Assembly (NCBI GenBank): GCA_016783105.1
Contig: JADHXF010000009.1
Coordinates: 1 to 34,359, forward strand
Reading direction: 5' to 3'
Length of the DNA: 34,359 nt
DNA from: Dehalococcoidales bacterium
GTDB taxonomy: Bacteria; Chloroflexota; Dehalococcoidia; Dehalococcoidales; RBG-16-60-22
The notes below the pieces were generated by a model that was not told the origin of the DNA, searched no databases, and saw only the letters and a program-made list of their open reading frames with translations. Shown piece by piece: positions 8,103 through 15,261 of this stretch. The position numbers and the translations under genes were made by a program. Within the stretch, counting starts at the first letter, position 1. Every line of letters starts with the position of its first letter.

Positions 8103-8798
8103 GTGGAGAACGTATCAATTGCCGTTGCCTTTACTGCGGGACTGCTTTCTTTCCTGTCGCCGTGCGTGTTGCCGCTGGTCCCCGTTTATCTGGCCAGTCT
8201 GGTCGGGCAGGAGCTTTTCGACACAAAGAGCACAGGCATGCGCCTGCCAACTTTTCTCCACTCGCTCAGCTTTGTTCTCGGCTTTTCGCTGATTTTCACC
8301 ACCATGGGGGCTATTGCCGGGCTGACCGGATTTGCCATCAACCCGAGCCTTGCCCTGCTCAATAAAATCTCCGGGAGTCTGTTGATAGCGTTTGGCCTCT
8401 TTTTACTGGCGGCATTGAAAATACCGTGGCTCAATTACGAGAAACGCTTGAGCCCATCGCTGGGGCATACCACGGGCTATCTCCGTTCCTTTCTCATCGG
8501 AGCTTCCTTTTCTCTCGCCTGGACTGCCTGCGTGGGCCCGATACTTGGTGGTATTCTGGCGATTGCCCTGAACACGGCGACTGCCTGGCAAGGGGCCTAC
8601 CTTCTGGCAATTTATTCCCTGGGCCTGGGGATTCCGTTCCTGGTCATAGGGCTGGCGTTTGACTCTCTTCTACCATTATTACGGCGAATACAGCGTTATA
8701 CCAGGATAATTCACCTGGTAAGCGGCCTGCTTCTGATAACTATCGGGGTTCTGGTGCTGACCGGCCGGATAAGCTGGTTCTCCACACTCGCGGCGTAA
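8103..8798 (+). CDS. ccdA: CcdA-type cytochrome c biogenesis / thiol-disulfide transporter
   Basis: DsbD-beta/CcdA family membrane protein (231 aa, about six transmembrane helices) that moves reducing equivalents from cytosolic thioredoxin to extracytoplasmic thiol proteins. The two redox cysteines are C21 in LSFLSPCVLPLVPVYL and C143 in AWTACVGPILGG, each in the conserved proline-containing helix context. The GTG start gives the family-typical N-terminus (M-E-N-V-S) directly before helix 1. There is no Shine-Dalgarno and a -10 element ends 7 nt upstream. The next gene, 20 nt downstream, is a TlpA-like thioredoxin that is its likely electron acceptor. Confidence 0.93.
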   Translation: MENVSIAVAFTAGLLSFLSPCVLPLVPVYLASLVGQELFDTKSTGMRLPTFLHSLSFVLGFSLIFTTMGAIAGLTGFAINPSLALLNKISGSLLIAFGLFLLAALKIPWLNYEKRLSPSLGHTTGYLRSFLIGASFSLAWTACVGPILGGILAIALNTATAWQGAYLLAIYSLGLGIPFLVIGLAFDSLLPLLRRIQRYTRIIHLVSGLLLITIGVLVLTGRISWFSTLAA

Positions 8799-8818
8799 AG
8801 TTATTTGCGGAGGTTATT

Positions 8819-9331
8819 ATGAAGAGGTTATTGAAGATAACCACGATTGTGCTGCTGGTTTGCACGGCATTCTCAGGCATTTTATTGCCCGGTTGCTCGA
8901 GCGAGGGGCCGGAGATAGGGAAGACGGCTCCAGATTTCACGTTGAAAGGGCTGGACGGGCAAGAGGTGTCGCTCAGTGACTTTCGCGGTAAACCGGTGCT
9001 GCTCAATTTCTGGGCCAGCTGGTGCGGCCCCTGTCGTTTGGAGATGCCGTTTCTTCAGGAGATATACGAAAAATGGAACGGCAAAGGGCTGGTGCTGCTG
9101 GCGGTGAACCTTCAGGAAAACCAGGGTACGGTGGAAGACTTCATTAATGGTGCCGGCTATACTTTCCCGGTATTGCTGGCGCCCGGTAATCAGGTTCCTC
9201 TCTCTTATAACATACGTGGCATACCGGCCACGTTCTTTATTGATGCCGACGGTGTCATACGCGATATTAAAGTTGGCGCGTTTTTCGGGATGGGAGAGAT
9301 AGAATCGAAACTGGCCAAAATCATGCCATAG
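8819..9331 (+). CDS. TlpA/ResA-like lipoprotein thiol-disulfide oxidoreductase
   Basis: 170-aa extracytoplasmic thioredoxin-fold protein. The lipoprotein signal peptide ends in the lipobox LLPGC, with the lipidated Cys at residue 26. The AhpC/TSA-Redoxin domain contains FWASWCGPC (C69, C72) and the cis-Pro loop RGIPATFFID. GGAGG lies 7 nt before the ATG. Together with CcdA it forms a standard module for reducing disulfides outside the membrane, as used for cytochrome c maturation or other secreted thiol proteins. The actual client cannot be told from this window, since no ccs/ccm genes are present. Confidence 0.93.
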   Translation: MKRLLKITTIVLLVCTAFSGILLPGCSSEGPEIGKTAPDFTLKGLDGQEVSLSDFRGKPVLLNFWASWCGPCRLEMPFLQEIYEKWNGKGLVLLAVNLQENQGTVEDFINGAGYTFPVLLAPGNQVPLSYNIRGIPATFFIDADGVIRDIKVGAFFGMGEIESKLAKIMP

Positions 9332-9359
9332 TTGCTATAATGAAGGACGGGGATTGAAA

Positions 9360-9668
9360 ATGGACGATGTTTTAAATGAAGCTTATGGGATAGTCCAGTG
9401 CAAGGAATGTCCCTGGTACAAATCCTGCGTGATGCCAATGCGTTTCACCGCCGAAGACATACGGCGGCAGCTGGAGTCCGCGCCGGGGATAAACGTTTCC
9501 CAGCCTGCCGACCTGGGCATGCAGAATCTTTTATCCAGTATGGCCACTGCCGCCCAAAACTCTTTGCTTGAAGGCTGCCCCGTCTTTATTACCCGCCTGC
9601 GTGATAACCCCAAACTGGCGCAACGCCTGAAAGAAATCATGCAGAAGTGGGGCGATGAGGAGCATTAA
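9360..9668 (+). CDS. Small four-cysteine protein of unknown function
   Basis: 102-aa soluble protein without signal peptide or membrane segment. The N-terminal part has C14-x2-C17-x5-C23 (QCKECPWYKSC), and a fourth cysteine lies about residue 72 (LLEGCPVF), so a metal or Fe-S site is plausible. The C-terminus is helical and charged (RLKEIMQKWGDEEH). I chose the ATG at 9360 over a TTG two codons upstream; GGGG precedes it. It sits 28 nt after the TlpA gene and before a terminator, so it belongs to the ccdA operon. I do not recognise the family. Confidence 0.75.
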   Translation: MDDVLNEAYGIVQCKECPWYKSCVMPMRFTAEDIRRQLESAPGINVSQPADLGMQNLLSSMATAAQNSLLEGCPVFITRLRDNPKLAQRLKEIMQKWGDEEH

Positions 9669-9672
9669 CCTC

Positions 9673-9699
9673 GCCGAACTCAGTTTGGCTTATTATTTT
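9673..9699 (+). terminator. Probable intrinsic terminator of the ccdA operon
   Basis: A 7-bp stem GCCGAAC/GTTTGGC (one G-U pair) with a 3-nt loop is followed by TTATTATTTT. It lies just after the small cysteine protein and before the tkt promoter. The stem is short and the tract is interrupted by A, so it is moderate in strength. Confidence 0.5.
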
Positions 9700-9747
9700 C
9701 CCTCAATGAACTCCGTGTTGTTCTTTTTACATGAGGTCTTTTTTCGA

Positions 9748-9776
9748 TTGAAAAAGAGTGTTCAGCAGTGTAGAAT
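9748..9776 (+). promoter_or_regulatory. Promoter of the tkt-rpiB-pgi operon
   Basis: -35 TTGAAA (9748-9753), 17 nt, -10 TAGAAT (9771-9776), with TG one base before the -10 (extended -10). The 11-mer CAGTGTAGAAT here recurs exactly in the promoter of the symporter gene at 15092-15102. Confidence 0.75.
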
Positions 9777-9783
9777 GGCAGAA

Positions 9784-9813
9784 AACCACCGGCGTTCCGT
9801 CAGCCCGGTGGTT
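9784..9813 (+). promoter_or_regulatory. Hairpin at the 5' end of the tkt leader
   Basis: A perfect 9-bp inverted repeat AACCACCGG/CCGGTGGTT with a 12-nt loop begins at the predicted transcription start and ends 14 nt before the tkt ATG. No Shine-Dalgarno is visible between hairpin and start. It may protect the mRNA 5' end or affect initiation. There is no T tract, so it is not a terminator. Confidence 0.55.
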
Positions 9814-9826
9814 GTAATGGCAAAGC

Positions 9827-11845
9827 ATGAGCAGTTCCAAGCTTGATGAACTCTGCGTCAACACGATACGGTTTCTGGCTGTTGATGCCGTGCAGAAGGC
9901 CAATTCCGGTCATCCCGGCGCACCTTTAGGTGCGGCACCGATGACCTACGTTCTATGGGACCGATTTCTCAAGCATAACCCGGATGCCCCAGAATGGCCC
10001 GACCGCGACCGCTTCATCCTCTCCTGCGGCCATGCCTCGGCGATGCTCTATGCACTGTTGCACCTGACCGGCTATGACCTGTCGCTGGACGACCTCAAGC
10101 AGTTCCGACAGTGGGGCAGCAAGACACCCGGCCACCCCGAATATGGAGTAGTTCCCGGCCTTGAAATGACTACCGGGCCGCTCGGGCAGGGATTCGCCAA
10201 CGGCGTGGGCATGGCCATTGCCGAGCGCTGGCTGGCGGCAAATCACAATCGACCAGGCCATGAAGTCATTGACCATTATACCTATGCCATCGTCTCCGAT
10301 GGCGACCTTGAGGAGGGCATTTCTTCTGAAGCGGCCTCAATGGCAGGGAATCTGCGGCTGGGCAAACTAATCTATCTCTATGACGATAACGGCATTTCCA
10401 TTGAAGGCAAGACCGATATCACCTTTACCGAGGATATTGCCGGGCGTTTTCAGGCCTATGGGTGGCAGGTTATCGGCCCGGTCGATGGCTTTGACATTGC
10501 CAGTGTGGAAAATGCGATAGGTGAGGCGCAGGCAGATAAAGAGCACCCAAGCCTGATTATCTGCAAGACAGTAATCGGTTATGGCAGCCCGAACAAGGCG
10601 GGCAGGGCCTTGGCTCACGGTGAACCACTGGGAGAGGACGAAGTCCGGTTGACCAGGAAGCAGCTGGGCTGGAATTATGAAGAACCTTTCACTGTGCCGC
10701 CAGAAGCGCTGGCGCACCTGCGTAAAGCGAAAGAGAGGGGGAGAAAGCAGCAGGAAGATTGGCAGCGGAAAATAGAGCTTTACCGCAAAACGTACCATGA
10801 TGATGCCCGTCGGCTGGAAGCAGACCTGCGGGGCGACCTGCCGGATGGCTGGGACAGCGGCCTTGATAATTTATTCAAAGAGGAAACCAAGACGGTTGCC
10901 ACCCGCTCGGCTTCAGGGCTGGTAATGAATGCCCTGGCGCCCAGAATCCGTTCTCTGATGGGAGGCTCGGCCGATTTGGCGCCGTCGACAAAGACAGAAC
11001 TGAAGGAAGGCGGTGATTACAGTCCCGGTAACTACGACGCCCGCAACCTGCACTTCGGCGTCAGGGAACATGCCATGGGCGCTATCGCCAGTGGTATGGC
11101 ACGGCACGGGGGCATTATACCGTACACCGCCACATTCCTCGTCTTCTACGATTATATGCGTGCCCCGGTGCGCCTGGCGGCCATGATGGGGCTTCGGGTG
11201 ATATATATCTTCACTCACGACTCAGTGGGAGTTGGGGAAGATGGACCGACCCACCAGCCTATCGAGCAGCTCATTGGCCTGAGGTCGGTCCCCAACCTGG
11301 TGACCATTCGTCCCGCCGATGCCACTGAAACTGTTGAAGCGTGGAAGATAGCCCTGCAGCGGCACCATGGCCCCACGGCGCTGGTGCTCAGCCGTCAGAA
11401 CCTGCCGGTGTTTGATCGTGTAAATCTGGCTCCGGCCAGCGGTGTCCGGCGCGGCGGCTACGTACTCTGGGAGGCGGCAACGAAGCCCGAGGTTATCATT
11501 ATGGGCACCGGCTCGGAAGTGCCTGTGGCGCTGGAGGCGGGGAAATTGCTGCAGGAAAAGGGCATCAAGGTGCGCATCGTATCGTTGCCCTCCTGGGAAC
11601 TGTTTGATGCCCAGCCAGGTAAATACCGTGAAAAGGTGTTGCCCAAGAATATAAAAGCCCGGATATCTATTGAAGCGGGTAGTCCGCTGGGGTGGGAAAG
11701 ATACGTCGGTGATAGCGGCGTTATTATGGGGATTCCCCGCTTTGGTTCTTCCGCTCCGGGCAACGTAATCTACGAGAAACTGGGCCTGACGGCCCAGCGC
11801 GTGGCTGAAGAAGCCGCGAACCTTCTACGAGGAGGTAAAAAATGA
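9827..11845 (+). CDS. tkt: Transketolase
   Basis: Full-length TPP-dependent transketolase (672 aa) that transfers two-carbon units in the non-oxidative pentose phosphate pathway. It has the N-terminal [12 protein letters not shown] motif (H29), the TPP/Mg motif GDLEEG (159-164) ending near N188 (LYDDNG), and the pyrimidine domain [15 protein letters not shown]. The C-terminal domain with GTGSEV is also present. The ATG at 9827 gives the typical start S-S-S-K-L-D-E-L-C; no Shine-Dalgarno is evident and the leader is a hairpin. The stop overlaps rpiB by 4 nt, so both are translated together. Confidence 0.97.
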   Translation: MSSSKLDELCVNTIRFLAVDAVQKANSGHPGAPLGAAPMTYVLWDRFLKHNPDAPEWPDRDRFILSCGHASAMLYALLHLTGYDLSLDDLKQFRQWGSKTPGHPEYGVVPGLEMTTGPLGQGFANGVGMAIAERWLAANHNRPGHEVIDHYTYAIVSDGDLEEGISSEAASMAGNLRLGKLIYLYDDNGISIEGKTDITFTEDIAGRFQAYGWQVIGPVDGFDIASVENAIGEAQADKEHPSLIICKTVIGYGSPNKAGRALAHGEPLGEDEVRLTRKQLGWNYEEPFTVPPEALAHLRKAKERGRKQQEDWQRKIELYRKTYHDDARRLEADLRGDLPDGWDSGLDNLFKEETKTVATRSASGLVMNALAPRIRSLMGGSADLAPSTKTELKEGGDYSPGNYDARNLHFGVREHAMGAIASGMARHGGIIPYTATFLVFYDYMRAPVRLAAMMGLRVIYIFTHDSVGVGEDGPTHQPIEQLIGLRSVPNLVTIRPADATETVEAWKIALQRHHGPTALVLSRQNLPVFDRVNLAPASGVRRGGYVLWEAATKPEVIIMGTGSEVPVALEAGKLLQEKGIKVRIVSLPSWELFDAQPGKYREKVLPKNIKARISIEAGSPLGWERYVGDSGVIMGIPRFGSSAPGNVIYEKLGLTAQRVAEEAANLLRGGKK

Positions 11846-12318
11846 CGATGAAGATTGCCATAGGTGCCGACCACGGCGGTTTTCCCCTGAAAGCCGAACT
11901 AACTCCCTGGCTGCGGGAAAACGGGTATGAGGTGCTGGACCTTGGTGCCGAGACGCTTATCCCGACTGATGACTATCCTGATTATGCGCTGGCCGTTGCG
12001 GAGGCGGTGGCTTCAGAAAAAGTACAGAGAGGTATCATCATCTGCGGCAGCGGCATTGGCGCCTGTATCGCGGCCAACAAGATACCGGGCGTGCGTGCCT
12101 GCCCCTGCCATGATACCTATTCAGCTCACCAGGGTGTGGAGCACGACGATATGAATGTACTCTGCCTCGGGGCGCGGGTGGTGGGAGGAGCACTGGCCAT
12201 GGAAGTGGTCGAAGCCTTCCTGAAAGCTAGGTTCTCCGGCGAAGAACGCCACCGGCGACGCCTGCAAAAAGTACTGGATATTGAATCGCAAAACATGCTC
12301 AAAAAGAAAGGTAACTAA
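11842..12318 (+). CDS. rpiB: Ribose-5-phosphate isomerase B
   Basis: RpiB/LacAB family sugar-phosphate isomerase (158 aa) interconverting ribose 5-phosphate and ribulose 5-phosphate. Signatures are IGADHGGF at the N-terminus, the active-site loop [15 protein letters not shown] with the catalytic Cys, and [26 protein letters not shown] split over the following region. A strong GAGGAGG lies 6 nt before the ATG, inside the end of tkt. Its product feeds both tkt and the epimerase gene at 13982, so the cluster provides the non-oxidative pentose phosphate interconversions. Confidence 0.96.
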   Translation: MTMKIAIGADHGGFPLKAELTPWLRENGYEVLDLGAETLIPTDDYPDYALAVAEAVASEKVQRGIIICGSGIGACIAANKIPGVRACPCHDTYSAHQGVEHDDMNVLCLGARVVGGALAMEVVEAFLKARFSGEERHRRRLQKVLDIESQNMLKKKGN

Positions 12319-12329
12319 AAGAGATTGCA

Positions 12330-13931
12330 ATGACGGATTTTCCGGTTGTTGATAAGACACTCGATGATTTCAAACAGAAAGATGTGGTAAAACGCATATG
12401 GCAAAAAGACCACACGGTGTGGAAGCCGGGGCCAGAGGAGATCACCAATCGGCTTGGCTGGCTCACTCTTCCCGAAGCTATGAAAGAAGGGATACCGGAA
12501 TTAGTATCTTTTGCCGGGGAAATGCGCGATGCCGAATACAGGCACGTCGTGCTGCTGGGTATGGGCGGTGCCGGTTTGGGCGCGGAGGTGCTGTACCAGA
12601 CTTTCGGCAGCGCCAGAGGGTATCCGGAATTTAAATTACTGGACTCCACCGTGCCCGACTGGGTGGCCGCGATTACGGAAGCTATCGACCCGGCGCATAC
12701 CATATTCCTGGTTTCATCAAAGTCAGGCGGTACCATCGAGACGCTCACTTTCTATCGCTATTTCCGTGGCCTCGTTGAGAAATCGCTGGGAAAAGAGAGG
12801 GCAGGGCAGAACTTTGTCGCCATTACTGATGCCGGGTCGTCGCTGGCCAGGCTGGCGGAGGAGGCAGGCTTCCGCCGTGCCTTTTTGAACCCGGAAGACG
12901 TGGGCGGGCGATATTCCGTGCTGTCTTACTTCGGGCTGGTGCCGGCGGCGCTCTTGGGAATTGACATAATGTCTATTCTCGAGCGTGCCGGGGAGATGAG
13001 ACGTCAATGTGCTGCCGAGTCTCCTGTTCCGAAAAACCCCGGCTCCTGGCTCGGGGCATTACTCGGCACCTCAGCCCGGCAGGGCAGAGATAAATTGACG
13101 CTGATTACGTCGCCTTCAATTGACAGCTTCGGGCTGTGGCTGGAACAGCTCATCGCGGAGAGCACGGGCAAGGAGGGTACTGGTGTTATTCCGGTCGTCG
13201 GTGAGCCGTTCACCGACCCCGAGTGTTATGGAGATGACCGCCTTTTCATTTACCTGCGACTTAAGGATGATGATAACGAAGATATTGACCGGGCGGTGGG
13301 GCGTATCAAATCTTCAGGACAAAATGTTATTACCCTGGAACTGAAGGACAGGCATGATATCGGTGTGGAATTCTTCCGCTGGGAATTTGCTACCGCCGTC
13401 GCCGGCTCGATACTGGGCATAAACCCGTTTGACCAGCCCAACGTGCAGTCGGCCAAGGATGCCACCAGCCGGGTCTTGCAGGAGTTTCAGAACTCTGGCC
13501 GCCTGCCATCTCTGGAGGTTTCTGACTCGCTGGATGAGTTGCTGGCAGAAACCAGGCAGGGAGATTACCTGGCTGTTATGGCTTACACGAAGCAGATACC
13601 GGAATTAGAAAAGGTGTGTGCCGAATTACGCCGTAAGGTGATGGAGAAGCACCATATTGCCACCACCGCCGGCTACGGGCCACGTTTACTGCACTCCACG
13701 GGACAACTTCACAAAGGAGGCCCCAACACAGGGCTTTTTCTTCAGGTAACCATGGCCCATAAGCACGAAGTCCCGATTCCCGGTGCACCGTACACGTTTA
13801 ATATACTGGCGGATGCACAGGCGATTGGCGACCTTCAGACTCTGCGGTCGCTGAAAAGGCGTGTGGTCAGGATTAATCTTGATTCTGGAGATGCGGCCAC
13901 TTTTGCCAGAATAGTATCCAGCTTGACGTAG
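12330..13931 (+). CDS. pgi: Glucose-6-phosphate isomerase (type related to transaldolase-PGI fusions)
   Basis: 533-aa SIS-domain isomerase interconverting glucose 6-phosphate and fructose 6-phosphate. The first SIS domain has LGMGGAGLG (76-84) and the phosphate-binding SSKSGGTIET (129-138). The C-terminal part, with GYGPRLLHSTGQLHKGG and MAHKHEVPIPG, is the version I associate with the PGI half of bifunctional transaldolase-PGI proteins. Here it stands alone, with no transaldolase domain attached and no transaldolase gene in the window. It lies 11 nt after rpiB, with only a weak Shine-Dalgarno (AAAGAGA). It is convergent with rpe; the 50-nt gap holds no clear terminator. Confidence 0.9.
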   Translation: MTDFPVVDKTLDDFKQKDVVKRIWQKDHTVWKPGPEEITNRLGWLTLPEAMKEGIPELVSFAGEMRDAEYRHVVLLGMGGAGLGAEVLYQTFGSARGYPEFKLLDSTVPDWVAAITEAIDPAHTIFLVSSKSGGTIETLTFYRYFRGLVEKSLGKERAGQNFVAITDAGSSLARLAEEAGFRRAFLNPEDVGGRYSVLSYFGLVPAALLGIDIMSILERAGEMRRQCAAESPVPKNPGSWLGALLGTSARQGRDKLTLITSPSIDSFGLWLEQLIAESTGKEGTGVIPVVGEPFTDPECYGDDRLFIYLRLKDDDNEDIDRAVGRIKSSGQNVITLELKDRHDIGVEFFRWEFATAVAGSILGINPFDQPNVQSAKDATSRVLQEFQNSGRLPSLEVSDSLDELLAETRQGDYLAVMAYTKQIPELEKVCAELRRKVMEKHHIATTAGYGPRLLHSTGQLHKGGPNTGLFLQVTMAHKHEVPIPGAPYTFNILADAQAIGDLQTLRSLKRRVVRINLDSGDAATFARIVSSLT

Positions 13932-13981
13932 CTGGAGAGTGAAAAAGGCAGGGAAATAAAAAGAAGACCCCGGATGGATTA

Positions 13982-14629
13982 TCAACTCTGCCGAACAAGC
14001 GACTGAAGACGGCGATAACTCTCTGCCGGGTCCGTTTGCATAAAAACCGCGCTTCCCACGCAGATATAATCAACTCCGGCGCTGGCGATTTCCCTGATAT
14101 TGCTCTCCTTGACGCCACCGTCAACACCGATTTCAATTCCGGGCTTGATACTGCGCAGTTCCGCTACCTTGTCCATCACCTCCGGGATGAATTTGCTGCC
14201 GTAGAATCCCGGCGTTACGGTAAGCAGGAGAATGCTGTCAATTTCGTTGATACAGGTTGCGGTGGCGGAGATAGGGGTCTCTGGGTTGATGGCCAGCCCG
14301 ACTTCAAGTCCCAGGTTTTTGATTCGGGAAATAACATTATGCGGGGAAGCAGTGGCTTCGTGGTGGAAAATAATCTTGCTGGCGCCAGCCTGCTTGAAAC
14401 CATCGAGGCATTTTTCAGGTTGCGTAACCATCAGGTGGGCTTCCCAATTCAGCTTAACCGACAGCCCGGCGACCTGTTCCCAGGTGACGCTTCGAGATGG
14501 TACAAAATGGCCATCCATAACGTCAATCTGTACGTAGTCAGTGAAGGTCTCTGCCTGATGGACCATTTTTCCCAGGGTTGAGGGGTCATCAGTGAGAATT
14601 GCCGGTACTACTCTTACGTTTCTTTTCAT
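13982..14629 (-). CDS. rpe: Ribulose-phosphate 3-epimerase family protein (divergent metal site)
   Basis: TIM-barrel protein of the ribulose-phosphate 3-epimerase family (215 aa, normal length), expected to interconvert ribulose 5-phosphate and xylulose 5-phosphate. Present are D36 in IDVMDGHFVP, H65 in EAHLMV, D170 in GVDGGV, and the flexible loop in the variant form VTPGFYGSKF (usually V-N-P-G-F-G-G-Q). The metal-binding His two residues before D36 is Gln34, and the N-terminal P-S-I-L is P-A-I-L. It may be a lineage-specific true epimerase or a paralogue with another sugar phosphate. Genomic context (tkt, rpiB) favours the former. It has its own promoter but no clear Shine-Dalgarno. Confidence 0.85.
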   Translation of the reverse strand: MKRNVRVVPAILTDDPSTLGKMVHQAETFTDYVQIDVMDGHFVPSRSVTWEQVAGLSVKLNWEAHLMVTQPEKCLDGFKQAGASKIIFHHEATASPHNVISRIKNLGLEVGLAINPETPISATATCINEIDSILLLTVTPGFYGSKFIPEVMDKVAELRSIKPGIEIGVDGGVKESNIREIASAGVDYICVGSAVFMQTDPAESYRRLQSLVRQS

Positions 14630-14672
14630 GGTGAAACCAGTGGTAAAGAGGGATTTCCCCTTGGCCAGAATA

Positions 14673-14702
14673 ATTGTAGTTTTGATACCGATGCAGTGTC
14701 AA
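14673..14702 (-). promoter_or_regulatory. Promoter of the rpe-like gene
   Basis: Minus strand: -35 TTGACA (14697-14702), 18 nt, -10 TACAAT (14673-14678). It lies about 45 nt before the ATG and downstream of the terminator at 14757-14789, so rpe is a separate transcription unit from the short RNA upstream. Confidence 0.75.
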
Positions 14703-14756
14703 GCGTACCGAACTGCCGACTTAATGTCGAATTCCCTGCAGGCGTGTAAATACGTA

Positions 14757-14789
14757 TAAATATTAAGAGGGCACTTTTCAGCGCCCTCT
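14757..14789 (-). terminator. Terminator of the short minus-strand transcription unit
   Basis: Minus strand: AGAGGGC/GCCCTCT stem extended by one G-U and one C-G pair to 9 bp, loop TGAAAA, followed by the A/T-rich run TTAATATTTAT. On the plus strand no T run follows, so it acts on minus-strand transcription. The U tract is interrupted, so efficiency is uncertain. Confidence 0.6.
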
Positions 14790-15019
14790 ATGGTTTGCTT
14801 TCTTTGTCTCTAACCCGCCTCACTTCCGGTTATCACCGCCGGATGTGGTCTCTCATTTCTGAGACTGACCTCTACATCACTAACTCGAGCCGGGTTCGAG
14901 GTCCACCCGCCCTGCCGCGAAGCAGGGCCTCACCTGTCCACCTGCCATACCCCGAATATCTCATGAAGCCTCATAGCATCACCTCCTCCTAATCAAGATT
15001 CAGGAGCCACGAGCTTCTA
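14766..15019 (-). ncRNA. Candidate short structured transcript of unknown function
   Basis: About 250 nt bounded by a strong promoter (15026-15054) and a terminator (14757-14789), with no recognisable gene. In the minus-strand RNA there is a strong Shine-Dalgarno AGGAGG 7 nt before a 14-codon ORF (14930-14974), and an overlapping 30-codon ORF in another frame (14872-14964). A series of hairpins follows at 14909-14928 (7 bp GCCCTGC/GCAGGGC), 14884-14900 (5 bp), 14846-14867 (7 bp with wobbles), 14825-14843 (5-6 bp), and then the terminator. It could be a small RNA, a small-peptide mRNA or both. I recognise no Rfam-type family. Confidence 0.5.
14930..14974 (-). CDS. Possible 14-residue peptide (strong RBS)
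   Basis: The ATG at 14972-14974 is 7 nt after a near-perfect Shine-Dalgarno, AGGAGGAGG. The frame encodes MRLHEIFGVWQVDR and stops at 14930-14932, directly before the strongest hairpin of the transcript. The best ribosome binding site in this intergenic region therefore serves a tiny ORF. It may be a leader-type or regulatory peptide. Coding status cannot be judged at this length. Confidence 0.3.
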   Translation of the reverse strand: MRLHEIFGVWQVDR

Positions 15020-15025
15020 TGTAAT

Positions 15026-15054
15026 ATTTTATAATAATTTATAAGCATTGTCAA
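15026..15054 (-). promoter_or_regulatory. Strong promoter of the short minus-strand transcript
   Basis: Minus strand: consensus -35 TTGACA (15049-15054), exactly 17 nt, -10 TAAAAT (15026-15031), in an A/T-rich setting. It is one of the best promoter matches in the window, yet no gene of ordinary size follows on this strand before the terminator at 14757-14789. Confidence 0.8.
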
Positions 15055-15082
15055 TATATTTCTGGTGTACCTATTGACAATG
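15046..15082. repeat. 11-bp perfect inverted repeat spanning two divergent -35 elements
   Basis: CATTGTCAATA (15046-15056) and TATTGACAATG (15072-15082) are perfect reverse complements separated by 15 bp. Each arm contains the TTGACA -35 box of one of the two divergent promoters. The symmetry extends beyond the hexamers, so it may be an operator as well as a pair of promoters. Confidence 0.6.
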
Positions 15083-15102
15083 ACTCCTTTCCAGTGTAGA
15101 AT
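15074..15102 (+). promoter_or_regulatory. Promoter of the symporter-metS operon
   Basis: -35 TTGACA (15074-15079), exactly 17 nt, -10 TAGAAT (15097-15102), preceded by TG. The leader is about 145 nt long and carries a possible upstream ORF. The -10 region shares the 11-mer CAGTGTAGAAT with the tkt promoter. Confidence 0.8.
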
Positions 15103-15156
15103 CTTCAGCTATCAAGACAGAGTTTATGTATACCTGAATTTAACACCTTCGGAGAT

Positions 15157-15261
15157 ATGAACTCACGATGGCTCGTGGGGAAGGAGGTGCCCATCAACCA
15201 TATCTATCTGGTATTTTATCAAGTGACTATTTTCAGAAAAGGAGGACATTCTATTGGCTGA
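15157..15261 (+). CDS. Possible 34-codon upstream ORF overlapping the symporter start
   Basis: In the symporter leader, GGAG precedes an ATG at 15157, though closely (2 nt). The 34-codon frame (starting M-N-S-R-W-L-V-G-K-E) ends at TGA 15259-15261, 8 nt inside the symporter gene, which starts at TTG 15254. The layout would allow translational coupling. The sequence has no recognisable domain, and chance occurrence is possible. Confidence 0.3.
   Translation: MNSRWLVGKEVPINHIYLVFYQVTIFRKGGHSIG

Noticed and set aside
9655..9846. 63-codon frame between the small cysteine protein and tkt
   Set aside because: It spans a terminator, a promoter and the tkt leader hairpin and has no Shine-Dalgarno or homology.
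14880..14915. tRNA-like T-arm (GGTTCGAGG) in the intergenic region
   Set aside because: The flanking 5-nt arms do not pair as a T-stem, and no acceptor or anticodon arms can be drawn, so it is not a tRNA gene or a clear remnant.
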